DNA from: RUG14223 sp051881075
Lineage (GTDB): Bacteria; Bacillota; Clostridia; Oscillospirales; Acutalibacteraceae
Reading direction: 5' to 3'
Assembly: GCA_051881075.1 (NCBI GenBank)
Contig: JBJEPE010000028.1
Location: 4,990 to 68,989, forward strand
Length of the DNA: 64,000 bases
The translations under genes were made by a program, and so were the position numbers. Numbering within the stretch: position 1 is the stretch's first letter; each line of letters begins with the position of its first letter. Below are positions 37,597-46,578 of the stretch, in pieces. Below the pieces are notes generated by a model. It was not told the DNA's origin and ran no database searches. It saw only the letters and a program-made list of their open reading frames with translations.

Positions 37597-38328
37597 ATGG
37601 TTAATTTATCAAGAATAAGTACAAGGCTGTACAGATTATTTCTCACCTTTAAAATCAGTCTTGCCGGAAAAGAAACAATTTTCTATATTAACGGTGCAGA
37701 AACCCTACCTCCTCCGCTAACGGCAGATGAGGAAGCGGAGATAATGGAGAGAATAGTTGCCGGTGACAGTAAGGCGCGTGAGCCGCTTATAACGCATAAT
37801 CTGCGACTTGTAGTATATATAGCAAAAAAATTCGACAGTTCAGGAACAGGAGTTGAGGACCTGATATCCATAGGCACTATAGGCCTAATAAAAGCTGTAA
37901 ATACTTTTTCACCGTTACGTAATATAAAGCTTGCCACATATGCCTCACGCTGTATTGAAAACGAGATATTGATGTACCTTAGAAAGATATCTCAGTTGAA
38001 AAATGAGGTGTCAATAGATGAGCCGCTCAATATAGATTGGGACGGAAACGAGCTTTTGCTCTCAGATGTGTTGGGCAGTGATCAGGATATTGTTAATACG
38101 GAAATAGAGCAGGAGAGCGAGAAAAACGTTCTGCTGGAAGCCGTAAACAGATTATCCGACAGAGAAAGAAATATAATGGAATTGCGCTTTGGACTGAATG
38201 GTAAGAAAGAGCATACACAAAAGGGCGTAGCGGATTTGCTTGGAATTTCACAGTCATATATATCAAGACTTGAAAAGAAGATAATAGAAAGACTTAAAAA
38301 AGATATGGAAAAATTAGACAATATATAA
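37597..38328 (+). CDS. sigE: Sporulation sigma factor SigE (pro-form)
   Basis: 243 residues from ATG at 37597 (AAGGG 9 nt ahead). A short amphipathic pro-sequence ends at the likely processing site near TIFYINGAETLPPPL. Sigma-70 regions follow: region 2 (NLRLVVYIAKKF, EDLISIGTIGLIKAVNTF, KLATYASRCIENEILMYLR), then SIDEPLNIDWDGNELLLSDV and region 4 with LGISQSYISRLEKK. It is the mother-cell sigma factor. sigG, often next in the cluster, is not here. Confidence 0.96.
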   Translation: MVNLSRISTRLYRLFLTFKISLAGKETIFYINGAETLPPPLTADEEAEIMERIVAGDSKAREPLITHNLRLVVYIAKKFDSSGTGVEDLISIGTIGLIKAVNTFSPLRNIKLATYASRCIENEILMYLRKISQLKNEVSIDEPLNIDWDGNELLLSDVLGSDQDIVNTEIEQESEKNVLLEAVNRLSDRERNIMELRFGLNGKKEHTQKGVADLLGISQSYISRLEKKIIERLKKDMEKLDNI

Positions 38329-38394
38329 TAATGTAATATTACATATTAATAAAAGTAACTTATCAAAGCTTTCTACATAGAAAAATCATAAATT

Positions 38395-38429
38395 AATAAA
38401 TCCATTGCTTTTAAAGCAATGGATTTATT
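38395..38429. terminator. Palindromic terminator, CATTGC..GCAATG type
   Basis: A perfect 14-bp stem around loop TTTTAAA (core CCATTGC/GCAATGG), A-rich before and T-rich after, between the convergent sigE and HAD genes, so usable from both sides. The same core recurs at other places in the window. Confidence 0.8.
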
Positions 38430-38481
38430 TAAATATGGGTATTTTTATCTTTGTGATTATAGATTTTCAAGAAAAAGCAAT

Positions 38482-39081
38482 TTATTTTGAAAAATCGTAG
38501 CCATATTTTTTGATTTTAGGATTGTTAAAATCCCAGTCGAACAACTGCTCACCCTTTACCATAAAGCTTTTTTTAGCAAGAACGGCAAGCGGTGTATCTA
38601 TAAAAGAATCCGAGAAAAATTCATCAGGTACGATTTTACCGTAATTTTCGTACATTTTCCGTACTTTTTCTTCGCCGTGGCAGTTTTCACCGTAATACTT
38701 GCCCGTTTTAGGGTCAACATCAGATGCGATAAGATGGCTTACATTAAGCTTTCTGCAAATTGGTTTTAAGAGAAAAACAGGCGAGGCAGATATTATTAGG
38801 TCATCGTCCTTTTTATGTTCAAGGTACCACTTTTTAATGCCTGTAATATGTTTTTGCCAAAAAATCTCTGCTTCTTCTTCGGCATCTATACAATTTAAGA
38901 ATTTATATAATGTTTGTTTCATCTGTGTTTTTGAGCACTTTTTGCACAAATATTTTATGCCTGCTACCGCCAAAGAAGGTAAATACTTTAAAATCTTAGG
39001 GTGCCTTTTTAAGCAAAAAAAATAAAAATCAGTTGTGCTGTCATTAATGTATATTGTCTTGTCAAAGTCATAAACGTTCAT
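38482..39081 (-). CDS. HAD superfamily phosphatase (HAD-IB like)
   Basis: 199 residues. Motif I YDFDKTIY at the very start, motif II ISASP (about 98-102), and motif III/IV FFSDSFIDTPL. The helical cap with FLNCIDAEEEAEIFW fits the HAD-IB group, which includes phosphoserine and lipid-head phosphatases. Substrate unknown. CAGGAG precedes the ATG. Confidence 0.82.
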   Translation of the reverse strand: MNVYDFDKTIYINDSTTDFYFFCLKRHPKILKYLPSLAVAGIKYLCKKCSKTQMKQTLYKFLNCIDAEEEAEIFWQKHITGIKKWYLEHKKDDDLIISASPVFLLKPICRKLNVSHLIASDVDPKTGKYYGENCHGEEKVRKMYENYGKIVPDEFFSDSFIDTPLAVLAKKSFMVKGEQLFDWDFNNPKIKKYGYDFSK

Positions 39082-39271
39082 ATTATACTCCTGAAAGGTG
39101 GTTTGTTAAGTACAATTATATCATATAGACAAATCAAAAGTAAATCCCTATATAAAAGAATTAATCAAAAAAACATTTTATCAAAGTAAAATTTACATAT
39201 TGTTAATTATATAAGAGTGCGTTTGTAGTAAAATATATTATGTTAAATACAGCAAAAGGGGTAATACTGAG

Positions 39272-40144
39272 TTGTTTGGTTATGTAAGGCCATATAAGCA
39301 AGAGTTACTTGTACGTGAGTTTTATACATATAAGTCGGTTTACTGTGGCTTGTGTAAACAGTTAAAAAATGACTACGGTATAATTTCAACTTTACTGCTT
39401 AATTATGACTGTACTTTTTTTGCATTGTTTGGGGTGGCATTAAGCGAAGAAAAGCCCGAAATAGTCAAAGGAAGATGCTGTTGCAATCCGCTTAAAAGAT
39501 GTAATTTTTGCAAAATTAGCGATGATATATTACAAAAGGCGGCGGCTTTGTGTATAATAGCGTCATACTATAAATTAAAGGATGATATAGCTGACAGCAG
39601 ATTGTTAAAGCGTATTTCGGCACGGATGCTTATACCGTTCCTGGCGTTTAAGTATAAAAAAGCAGCTAAAAAATATCCTGATATAGAGGATATGATAAGT
39701 AAAATGTTATCTGAGCAGTTGTCGGTTGAGAAAGATGAAAATTGTATAATAGATAAAGCCGCAGAGCCAACAGCCAAGATGTACGCCAAAACTATGGAAA
39801 TCTTATCGAAAAGTGAAGCAGAAAGTAGAATTTATCGCAATTTCGGTTATTTTTTCGGAAAGTGGGTATATTTGATAGATGCCATAGATGACTATGAAAA
39901 GGATAAAAAACACGGTAGCTTTAATCCTTTTATTACAAGCAAGGCGTTAGAAAATAAAGACGAGGAAGAAGCAAAGCAGTATTTTAATGAAGTTTTAAAT
40001 CAGTGTATAGCGCAGTATAATGCGGCATATGCACTTATAAATACAACAAGGTTTGATGGTATCATTGATAATATATTGGGATATGGTACAGCAATGATGC
40101 AAAAGAAAATCATTTTTGATAAGAAGGTGGATGTAAATGTCTGA
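39272..40144 (+). CDS. DUF5685 family protein
   Basis: 290 residues, TTG start behind AAAGGGG. The family pattern is visible: MFGYVRPYKQELLVREF, then SVYCGLCKQL, a second Cys cluster CCCNPLKRCNFC, and an all-helical body with the Asp-rich LIDAIDDYEKDKKHGSFNPF. The Cys pairs suggest a metal or Fe-S site; the Asp-rich motif is like those of helical prenyl-synthase folds, which is only a visual resemblance. Function unknown. It overlaps the next DnaJ gene by 8 nt, so they are coupled. Confidence 0.8.
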   Translation: MFGYVRPYKQELLVREFYTYKSVYCGLCKQLKNDYGIISTLLLNYDCTFFALFGVALSEEKPEIVKGRCCCNPLKRCNFCKISDDILQKAAALCIIASYYKLKDDIADSRLLKRISARMLIPFLAFKYKKAAKKYPDIEDMISKMLSEQLSVEKDENCIIDKAAEPTAKMYAKTMEILSKSEAESRIYRNFGYFFGKWVYLIDAIDDYEKDKKHGSFNPFITSKALENKDEEEAKQYFNEVLNQCIAQYNAAYALINTTRFDGIIDNILGYGTAMMQKKIIFDKKVDVNV

Positions 40145-40739
40145 TCCTTATAAGGTTTTAGGGGTTTCTCCCTCTGCAACAGAAGATGAAATAAAAAAGG
40201 CATACAGAGAATTAATTAAGAAATATCATCCGGATAATTATTCCGGATCACCGCTTGAAGATCTTGCATCTGAAAAGATGAAAGAAGTAAACGAAGCCTA
40301 TGATGAAATAATGAAGCAAAGAAAGACAGGCGGCAGATCGTACAAAAACTCGTCATATGGAGCAGGTACAGGCAGTAACTATAATGATGTAAGAAATTTT
40401 ATAAGAAATAACAGAATAGCTGACGCTGAGCAGATTTTAGAGGGTGTACCTACATCAAATAGGGACGCCGAATGGTACTTTTTAAGAGGTACTGTATACT
40501 ATAAAAAAGGGTGGACTGAAGAAGCATACCGCAACTTTACTACGGCACATACTATGAGTCCTAATAATGCGGAATATGCCTCGGTTCTTAATCAAATGAA
40601 TAGCAGACGCAGAGGAAACATGGGAGGTTATCAACATAATTCACCAAATGGATGTTCAGGATGTGATGTTTGTAGCGGACTTTTATGCGCAGATTGCTGC
40701 TGCGAATGTTTAGGCGGAGATTTAATAAGATGTTGCTAA
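40137..40739 (+). CDS. J-domain protein with TPR-like middle and Cys-rich tail
   Basis: 200 residues. N-terminal J domain: PYKVLGVSPSATEDEIKKAY with the HPD motif in KKYHPDNY. Residues about 85-160 look like two TPR helices pairs (ADAEQILEGVP, AEWYFLRGTVYYKKG, AYRNFTTAHTMSPN). The C-terminus is very Cys-rich (CSGCDVCSGLLCADCCCEC, then a final CC). It lacks the DnaJ G/F and zinc domains, so it is a specialised DnaK co-factor, probably serving its coupled partner. Confidence 0.85.
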   Translation: MSDPYKVLGVSPSATEDEIKKAYRELIKKYHPDNYSGSPLEDLASEKMKEVNEAYDEIMKQRKTGGRSYKNSSYGAGTGSNYNDVRNFIRNNRIADAEQILEGVPTSNRDAEWYFLRGTVYYKKGWTEEAYRNFTTAHTMSPNNAEYASVLNQMNSRRRGNMGGYQHNSPNGCSGCDVCSGLLCADCCCECLGGDLIRCC

Positions 40740-40758
40740 TTTAATAATTAAACTATAT

Positions 40759-40803
40759 ATTTTGAGAAAAACTTTGCTTCTTTGACAATGTTTTTCTCAA
40801 AAT
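40759..40803 (+). terminator. Terminator of the DUF5685-DnaJ pair
   Basis: A 14-bp perfect inverted repeat (ATTTTGAGAAAAAC / GTTTTTCTCAAAAT) with the inner sequence TTTGCTTC. The rest of the space up to 41150 is AT-rich and shows nothing else. Confidence 0.7.
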
Positions 40804-41150
40804 CTTTTAATTTTGGAACTGTTTTAACACTAAATTTGATATTTTAAAATTCAATTTGCTAAAAAAGCAATGCATCTATAAAAATATACGAACTTTATAC
40901 GAAAAGCTCCATACATAATTATGATATATTTTGCCGGAATTATTTAATTAAGTAATGAATTAGATAAACTATATATAGTTTGATTTTTTTAAAATTATAT
41001 CGCAAGATGATACAAAGATTAAATTGAATTTATCTGATGGATTTTTAATGTATATGAAAATTTATAGTCTGAATTATGTAAAATCAATATTTAATGAGTA
41101 CTAATATATGCTTGTAAAATTTTATAATGTTGACAAGGGAAAGTGATATC

Positions 41151-41693
41151 ATGTTAAACACGTCGAATAATAAAAGCTTTAAGCTTGCGTTTGCTGCTAT
41201 TGAAGCTGCACTTGCAATTGCGGTACTTATGTGTACAGGAATAATTACTATAGGAACATATGCTTTGTCTGCTTTAGCCGGAATAGTGCTTGTACCTGTT
41301 GCTATTGAAGTAGGATTTAAATATTCATTTAGTTCATACTTGATTGCGTCGATTATATCTCTTATTATAGCGCCCGACAAGGAAGCTGTATTTTGCTTTA
41401 TCATGCTTTTGGGATATTATCCAACACTGAAAATCAAAATTGAGCTTTTACGTAAAAGATGGTTACGTGCAGTAATAAAGCTTGGAATGTTTAATGCTTC
41501 TATGATAGCTGTTTTTTATTTATCCACTGCTTTTTTAGGAATGGATAGGGCAGAATTTGAGCTTTTTGGTGTATATATTCCGTATGTATTCTTGATAATA
41601 GGAAATTTTGTATTTATTTTATATGATTTCGCATTAACAGATCTGATAAGACGTTATGTTGTGGATTGGCGTCATAGAATAAAGTTATTTTAA
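41151..41693 (+). CDS. Membrane protein, about five helices
   Basis: 180 residues from ATG at 41151 (AAGGGA ahead). Hydrophobic helices cover most of the length, with a short loop LRKRWLRAVIKLG in the middle and a basic end VVDWRHRIKLF. The layout is like small ECF-transporter S-components or YbbR-like membrane proteins, but no family motif is certain. It lies 52 nt before proC. Function unknown. Confidence 0.7.
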   Translation: MLNTSNNKSFKLAFAAIEAALAIAVLMCTGIITIGTYALSALAGIVLVPVAIEVGFKYSFSSYLIASIISLIIAPDKEAVFCFIMLLGYYPTLKIKIELLRKRWLRAVIKLGMFNASMIAVFYLSTAFLGMDRAEFELFGVYIPYVFLIIGNFVFILYDFALTDLIRRYVVDWRHRIKLF

Positions 41694-41745
41694 CTCTGCG
41701 CTGTTCACATGATATAAACAATATAGAAAGGATAGATAATAAATT

Positions 41746-42546
41746 ATGAGTATGGTTGGATTTATCGGGGCAGGTAACATGGCTACCGCTATAATAAAAG
41801 GACTTATCGCTAACAATGTTAAGCGCAATAACGATATAAATGTGTATGATATCGATGAACTGAAGCTCCAAGATATAGGAAAAAGCGGAGTGAACACAGT
41901 TAAAAACACTAAAGAATTGATAAACACATCTGACATTATAGTTTTAGCGATAAAACCTCAAGTCTATGGATATGTATTGGAAGAAATTTCTGAATTTACA
42001 AATGAGAATAAGGTGTTTGTATCCATTGCGGCGGGAATATCTACTGAATATGTTAAGAAAACATTGAAGAAAGATTGCACAGTTGTGCGTGTTATGCCAA
42101 ACACACCTTTATTGCTTGGTAAAGGCAGTACAGCCATGTGTAAACCGAATAATATAGATGAAGAAACCTTTAAAACCATCTATAATATGTTTGCACTATC
42201 CGGCACAGTTGAGATAATACCTGAAAGCCAGATGAATACGATAATCGCAGTAAACGGTAGCAGCCCTGCGTATATATATCTGTTTGCTAAGGCTATGGTG
42301 GATTACGCACAAGAGAACGGAATAGATGCAGACGTTGCGCTTAATTTAACCTGTGCGGCCTTTGAGGGCAGTGCTGAGATGTTAAGAAGATCCGGTGATA
42401 CACCTGACGTATTGATAAAAAAAGTATCATCACCGGGAGGAACTACTTTGAAGGCATTGGAATCACTCGATAATGACGATTTTTATAATAGCATAAAGAG
42501 AGCAATGGACTGTTGCACAAAACGTGCAAATGAACTTGGCAAGTAA
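41746..42546 (+). CDS. proC: Pyrroline-5-carboxylate reductase
   Basis: 266 residues. Rossmann motif GFIGAGNMATAI near the start, ILAIKPQVYGYVLEEI-type segment (VLAIKPQ), VVRVMPNTPLLLGKG, and the C-terminal signature SPGGTTLKALESL. It makes proline from P5C with NAD(P)H. proA and proB are not in the window. A very strong hairpin terminator follows. Confidence 0.95.
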   Translation: MSMVGFIGAGNMATAIIKGLIANNVKRNNDINVYDIDELKLQDIGKSGVNTVKNTKELINTSDIIVLAIKPQVYGYVLEEISEFTNENKVFVSIAAGISTEYVKKTLKKDCTVVRVMPNTPLLLGKGSTAMCKPNNIDEETFKTIYNMFALSGTVEIIPESQMNTIIAVNGSSPAYIYLFAKAMVDYAQENGIDADVALNLTCAAFEGSAEMLRRSGDTPDVLIKKVSSPGGTTLKALESLDNDDFYNSIKRAMDCCTKRANELGK

Positions 42547-42567
42547 TTTCTTAATTTGAATGGAGCG

Positions 42568-42618
42568 TTGATTTTTCAAAAAACTTTGCTTTTGAAGCAA
42601 AGTTTTTACAAAAATCAA
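42568..42618 (+). terminator. Long hairpin terminator after proC
   Basis: A 24-bp stem with two mismatches (core ACTTTGCTT / AAGCAAAGT). A second perfect 12-bp hairpin (TTTATTTTTGAA / TTCAAAAATAAA) lies at about 42670-42703. The rest of 42547-43014 is AT-rich without a gene; TCTGCA-CTTT-TGCAGA at about 42979 forms a small hairpin ahead of the next ribosome site. Confidence 0.8.
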
Positions 42619-43014
42619 TGATCGGTTTCTGGTGTAGAAGCCTTGGCATTAGCTCCATTTAGTTCTACTTATTTATTTTTGAAGCCTTTTTCAAAAATAA
42701 ATATATAAAGTAAATTCACTTTACATGAATTGAAATGACGATACATATGATAAAAGTAATTCGCATTATATCATAATAGGGGATAAAACCGCATAATTAG
42801 CGGATTTATGTAATTTTATTCCTTGCGAAAATTGACTTTGTTTAATAAGAAAACCATGCGTAAAGTAATATAACTTTATAAATTGCCGAGAATATTTTTC
42901 TCAAATTTAGCATATATTTTACTGAAAAAATGATTGTTATTTGCCTGCGTGGCAAAGCTTTTTTAAAGTAAAAGGATATCTGCACTTTTGCAGAATGTTA
43001 AGGAGAGAAAATAT

Positions 43015-43641
43015 ATGCAAAAGATAGTTGAAAAAATTATGTGGATTAAAGGGAAGCTCACAAAGGATAGTATTATTTTAATTTTATTGTCTTTTTCGGC
43101 ATTAGCAGGAATGATATCAGGAATTATCGGTATTGATAAAAAGCAATTCGGTCTGTCAGACAGTGCAGGTATAATTTTCGGCGACAATATTGACGTTCGT
43201 TTGAAAAGCTCGTTTCTTCAGATTTTTACGGGCTCTCTTGCTACATACTTTATATTTATGCTTATAATTTTTCTGCTCGGTTTAAGTGTATGGGGTTTTG
43301 TCATTGTGCCTTTCGTTGTCGCATATAAGGGTTACGGTATAGGTTTTCTGTCGGGATATCTTACTCTTGCCTATGGGGTAAAGGGCTTTATATTCTATGC
43401 AGTTGTTATTTTGCTTGGCGCCTGTGCCTCAACCTTAGCGATAGTTGCGGCCGGGGAGCAATCCGTTAAAATGTCACTTAATATGCTTAAGCTTACCTCG
43501 CCGCACAGTAATGTTAATTGCAGGATGTTTTCAAGCGTCAGGCAATTTATCACACGGATTTCTTTACTTATGTTGATTTTATGTGCATCTGCATTGCTGG
43601 ATGGACTAATGAATATAATCTTCGCAAATTTTATAAAATAA
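43015..43641 (+). CDS. SpoIIM-like membrane protein (DUF95)
   Basis: 208 residues from ATG at 43015 (AAGGAGAG 7 nt ahead). Five to six membrane helices with the family-like FVVAYKGYGIGFLSGY segment in the middle and LGACASTLAIVAAGEQSV. It resembles stage II sporulation protein M, which works in engulfment, but general DUF95 proteins exist outside sporulation. It forms a probable operon with the next membrane protein and the GNAT gene. Confidence 0.7.
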   Translation: MQKIVEKIMWIKGKLTKDSIILILLSFSALAGMISGIIGIDKKQFGLSDSAGIIFGDNIDVRLKSSFLQIFTGSLATYFIFMLIIFLLGLSVWGFVIVPFVVAYKGYGIGFLSGYLTLAYGVKGFIFYAVVILLGACASTLAIVAAGEQSVKMSLNMLKLTSPHSNVNCRMFSSVRQFITRISLLMLILCASALLDGLMNIIFANFIK

Positions 43642-43657
43642 AGGATTAGGTAAAAAT

Positions 43658-44587
43658 ATGAATTCACTCAATAATAATGCAGATACAAAGAACAATCCGT
43701 TACTTAGATTTTTCTCGGTATACTTTTCAAATTTTAGGCAAATTATTCTTACAAATCTGCTGTTTTTCTTATGTTGCATACCGGCATTTACGGTTGAAGT
43801 AATATTATACTTTGTAATAGGCAGAATCGATATAGTTACATTGCTGTTGCTTGTGCCGATGATATCACCGCTTAGCGGAGGACTTATAATGACCTGCCGT
43901 AAAATAGCAATGGGGGAGAGGCCGCAGTTAAAGAGTGTGTTTTGGCAAAATACCAAAAAGAATGTTTTGCAACTAACTGTACACGGAATTATCATGTATG
44001 CGGTTTTACTTGTTGAGTACTTTGCCCTGACGGTGTATTTCTCGGCGGCAAAGGCTAATCCAATATTGTGGATAGCGTTTGTATTCATGATTTTGTTGGG
44101 ATTTTTTATTTTGTTTTGTATGTATTCTGTTCCGATAATGATTGTAACGATCGATTTAAAACTGAGCAAGATATATAAAAACGCCGCACTTTTAACATTC
44201 GGCGCATTGACTAAAAATCTTTCGGCCACGCTTGTTTTGACTGGTTTTGTGGGAATTATAATGTCGGTTATTATGGTAGGAAATTGGGTCATATCACTTA
44301 TAATGGCAGTTATTTTAGCTATATTGGTTGTTCCTGCGACCGTTTGCGTTATAGTTTCTTTTAATCTATACCCTAAGATCAAAAACGATATAGCCGACGG
44401 TAATGCTACTGTGAGCAAGCCGTCGCCTAAGAAAACTTCTGCGTTGCCGGACGATGTACAGGATGATATACCGGACGAGCTATTGCAGGGGAATCCTGAT
44501 GAAATGGTATTTTTTAACGGAAAAATGCTTAAACGTTCCGCACTTATAAGTCAAAAACTAAGCCAAAACAAACCGAATCGTGAATAA
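43658..44587 (+). CDS. DUF624/YesL-like membrane protein
   Basis: 309 residues. An amphipathic N-terminus (NPLLRFFSVYFSNFRQIILTNLLFF) and about six membrane helices, with MISPLSGGLIMTCRKIAMGE between helices 2 and 3, match the DUF624/YesL pattern. A hydrophilic, acidic tail of about 70 residues follows (DDVQDDIPDELLQGNPDEM). Function unknown. It starts 17 nt after the SpoIIM-like gene. Confidence 0.68.
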   Translation: MNSLNNNADTKNNPLLRFFSVYFSNFRQIILTNLLFFLCCIPAFTVEVILYFVIGRIDIVTLLLLVPMISPLSGGLIMTCRKIAMGERPQLKSVFWQNTKKNVLQLTVHGIIMYAVLLVEYFALTVYFSAAKANPILWIAFVFMILLGFFILFCMYSVPIMIVTIDLKLSKIYKNAALLTFGALTKNLSATLVLTGFVGIIMSVIMVGNWVISLIMAVILAILVVPATVCVIVSFNLYPKIKNDIADGNATVSKPSPKKTSALPDDVQDDIPDELLQGNPDEMVFFNGKMLKRSALISQKLSQNKPNRE

Positions 44588-44609
44588 TGCAAAAAGGATG
44601 GAATTTTAA

Positions 44610-45182
44610 ATGTTGAGAGACGATATTGTAATAAGGCAAGAAAAACGCAAAGATTATAAGGACATAATATCATTGATACTGCGCTCATTCAGCGAGGGAA
44701 CGAACTACTCGGACGGAACGGATGTTATTGCACTTGTGCAGGAGATAAGAGAATCTGAATACTACATTCCGGAGCTTTCTTTCGTTGCTGAGTTGAATGG
44801 TGAGATAGTCGGGTATTTTATGTTCTCGCTGTTTCCTATATCAAAGACTGCAAATGGCGGATATTCGGAGGAAAAATCTGAGATAGTTATGCTTGCGCCG
44901 GTTGCGGTTCATGCGGATCACTTGCGTCAGGGAATAGGTCAGACTATGCTGACGATGGGAATAGAAAAAGTCAAAGAATTAGGATTTAAGGGCATAACCG
45001 TTGAGGGGAATTTCCATTTTTACAATCGTTTAGGATTTAAGACATCATCTGAGTTTGGAATATACCCAACAAGTGGATACCCCATGTGTGAGCCTAGATG
45101 TATGATGTGTCAGGAAACATACGAAGGCGCACTTGATGGGAAGGGCGGATATGTAGTATATGATATGTACTATAACGTCTGA
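44610..45182 (+). CDS. GNAT N-acetyltransferase (YhbS-like)
   Basis: 190 residues. It begins with IVIRQEKRKDYKDIISL; the acetyl-CoA motif is APVAVHADHLRQGIGQTML, and VEGNFHFYNRLGFK ends the fold. The end is like YhbS acetyltransferases, with Cys-rich YPMCEPRCMMCQE. AAAGGATGG precedes the start. Substrate unknown. Confidence 0.83.
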   Translation: MLRDDIVIRQEKRKDYKDIISLILRSFSEGTNYSDGTDVIALVQEIRESEYYIPELSFVAELNGEIVGYFMFSLFPISKTANGGYSEEKSEIVMLAPVAVHADHLRQGIGQTMLTMGIEKVKELGFKGITVEGNFHFYNRLGFKTSSEFGIYPTSGYPMCEPRCMMCQETYEGALDGKGGYVVYDMYYNV

Positions 45183-45225
45183 TTTTTAATTGGAATTAAT
45201 AGATTAACTATAAATATTCAAAAGT

Positions 45226-45254
45226 GGCAGATGCGATTTTTTGTATCTGCCTTT
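45226..45254 (+). terminator. Terminator after the GNAT gene
   Basis: GGCAGAT/ATCTGCC stem with a T-rich loop, followed by TTTAA. Confidence 0.65.
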
Positions 45255-45774
45255 AATAATGCGAAATATGTTTGGCTCACGTCCTGTAGTTATCTTCAAA
45301 ACAGCCTTACTACAGCGCACAGGCGAATAAAATGGAATACTCGACTAGGGCCGTACTGTAGCGGCGCATCTGAGTAAAGGATATACGATGATTATCGGTA
45401 TTGATTTAATGTAGTGTTACCTCATAGAGGGGAAAGTGTATAGAACGGACTGGGTATATCTTAAATCAAGCCAAATTGCATTGTATTACACGATTGTATT
45501 ATAAATGATTAAGTTATAATGGATTTGTTCTTGCGTATTGCACAGAAGTACAAGCTACTGCGCTGTGTAAATAGGGGAGATGTATGATAAAAATGGACTG
45601 GTGTGAGCTAAAAATTGCAAATTCGCTGTAAAGCAAATGATCAAATCTATATGATTTTTAGATTTGATTTATGTATTTAAAAGTCTATTGATTTATGATG
45701 AATAACGGCTTGTAGAGCGGCATGAAGATATGTAATGCGCATTTACTTTACATAAAAAGAATATAAAAAACTGA
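45255..45774. other. 520-bp stretch without a gene
   Basis: No ORF, RNA gene or mobile element is recognised. It is richer in GC than other spacers here and seems to hold two or three degenerate copies of a short motif (AGGGGARRTGTATRATA, then GGACTGG), near 45427 and 45574, with a weaker one near 45377. Confidence 0.4.
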
Positions 45775-45812
45775 AAAAATCCTCGGTAAATCATAACTTA
45801 CCGAGGATTTTT
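45775..45812 (-). terminator. Terminator of the S24 repressor
   Basis: A perfect 15-bp stem (AAAAATCCTCGGTAA and its complement) with an 8-nt loop. One arm overlaps the last codons of the repressor gene. The reverse transcript ends in T-rich sequence. Confidence 0.85.
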
Positions 45813-46477
45813 CCTATAATTTCAAAGCTTCCGCATTCGGATAAGAAGATATCCCTAAAATCTGTATTAAGTGATATAAGCCTATCTACCCCAAACTGGC
45901 GAATATATAGCTTACTGTTGACCGTGAATACACCTAGATCGCCGCTTTGCAGTGAATTTTGACGCATTACAAGTAGCTTGTCGCCATTAATAAAGCGAGG
46001 CAACATACTGTCACCTATCATACGAATCATAAAGTCTGCCTTTTCTGAGAGTGCCGTACGCTTGATTTTAACAGCAGGATAGAAGCCGCTTTCTGAATAT
46101 TCAGTAGGGGAGGATAGCTCATCTATGTATATGAATTCTCCACCGCTTGAGGAAGATGCGCCCTTCATGCGCTCAATTTCTATATCAATAATTGTAGAAA
46201 CGGCTCTTTTACCGAAGCTGTCAAGCTTAGAGTATTTGCCTATTACCTCTAAATCTTCATCACTATAGTGCTTTTGCCCGTCTGCAAGCTCTAAAAGTTC
46301 ATCGGCAGTAACGCCTAAAACGTTACATATAGCCCGAATTTTTTGAATATCAGGCTCACGTTTGTTGTTCTCATAGCCGTGGTATGTACTCTTGGCTATA
46401 CCTAATTCTTGCGCTATATCTACCTGTGAACGGCCCTTTGCAAGCCGCAATTCGGCTAATTTTTTACCAAAATCCAT
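45791..46477 (-). CDS. XRE-family repressor with S24/LexA-like C-domain
   Basis: 228 residues from ATG at 46477. The helix-turn-helix covers about 6-62 (SQVDIAQELGIAKSTYHGYE). The C-terminal S24 domain has Ser157 in MIGDSMLPRF, then GDLGVFTVNSKLYIRQFG. Where LexA and CI have the catalytic Lys (pattern YxKKL/TVKRL), this protein has Arg193; the linker IYIDELSSPTEY has no Ala-Gly or Cys-Gly cleavage pair. Self-cleavage is therefore doubtful, and the domain may only dimerise. A consensus promoter and matching palindromes lie upstream, so autoregulation is likely. Confidence 0.85.
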   Translation of the reverse strand: MDFGKKLAELRLAKGRSQVDIAQELGIAKSTYHGYENNKREPDIQKIRAICNVLGVTADELLELADGQKHYSDEDLEVIGKYSKLDSFGKRAVSTIIDIEIERMKGASSSSGGEFIYIDELSSPTEYSESGFYPAVKIKRTALSEKADFMIRMIGDSMLPRFINGDKLLVMRQNSLQSGDLGVFTVNSKLYIRQFGVDRLISLNTDFRDIFLSECGSFEIIGKILGKL

Positions 46478-46538
46478 ATAAAATACACCCCACATTACAT
46501 AAATAACACACCTAATAAAAGAAAACTATCTTACAACT

Positions 46539-46567
46539 ATTATAAATCAATAAAATTTAAATGTCAA
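46539..46567 (-). promoter_or_regulatory. Consensus SigA promoter of the repressor
   Basis: On the reverse strand: TTGACA, 17-bp spacer, TATAAT, both hexamers perfect, about 60 nt ahead of the start codon. Confidence 0.85.
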
Positions 46568-46578
46568 TATATAAGTAT

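Noticed and set aside
43606..44418. 270-codon reverse ORF opposite the DUF624-like gene
   Set aside because: Its sequence is the complement of hydrophobic helices, with no start signal; the forward gene fits a known membrane pattern.
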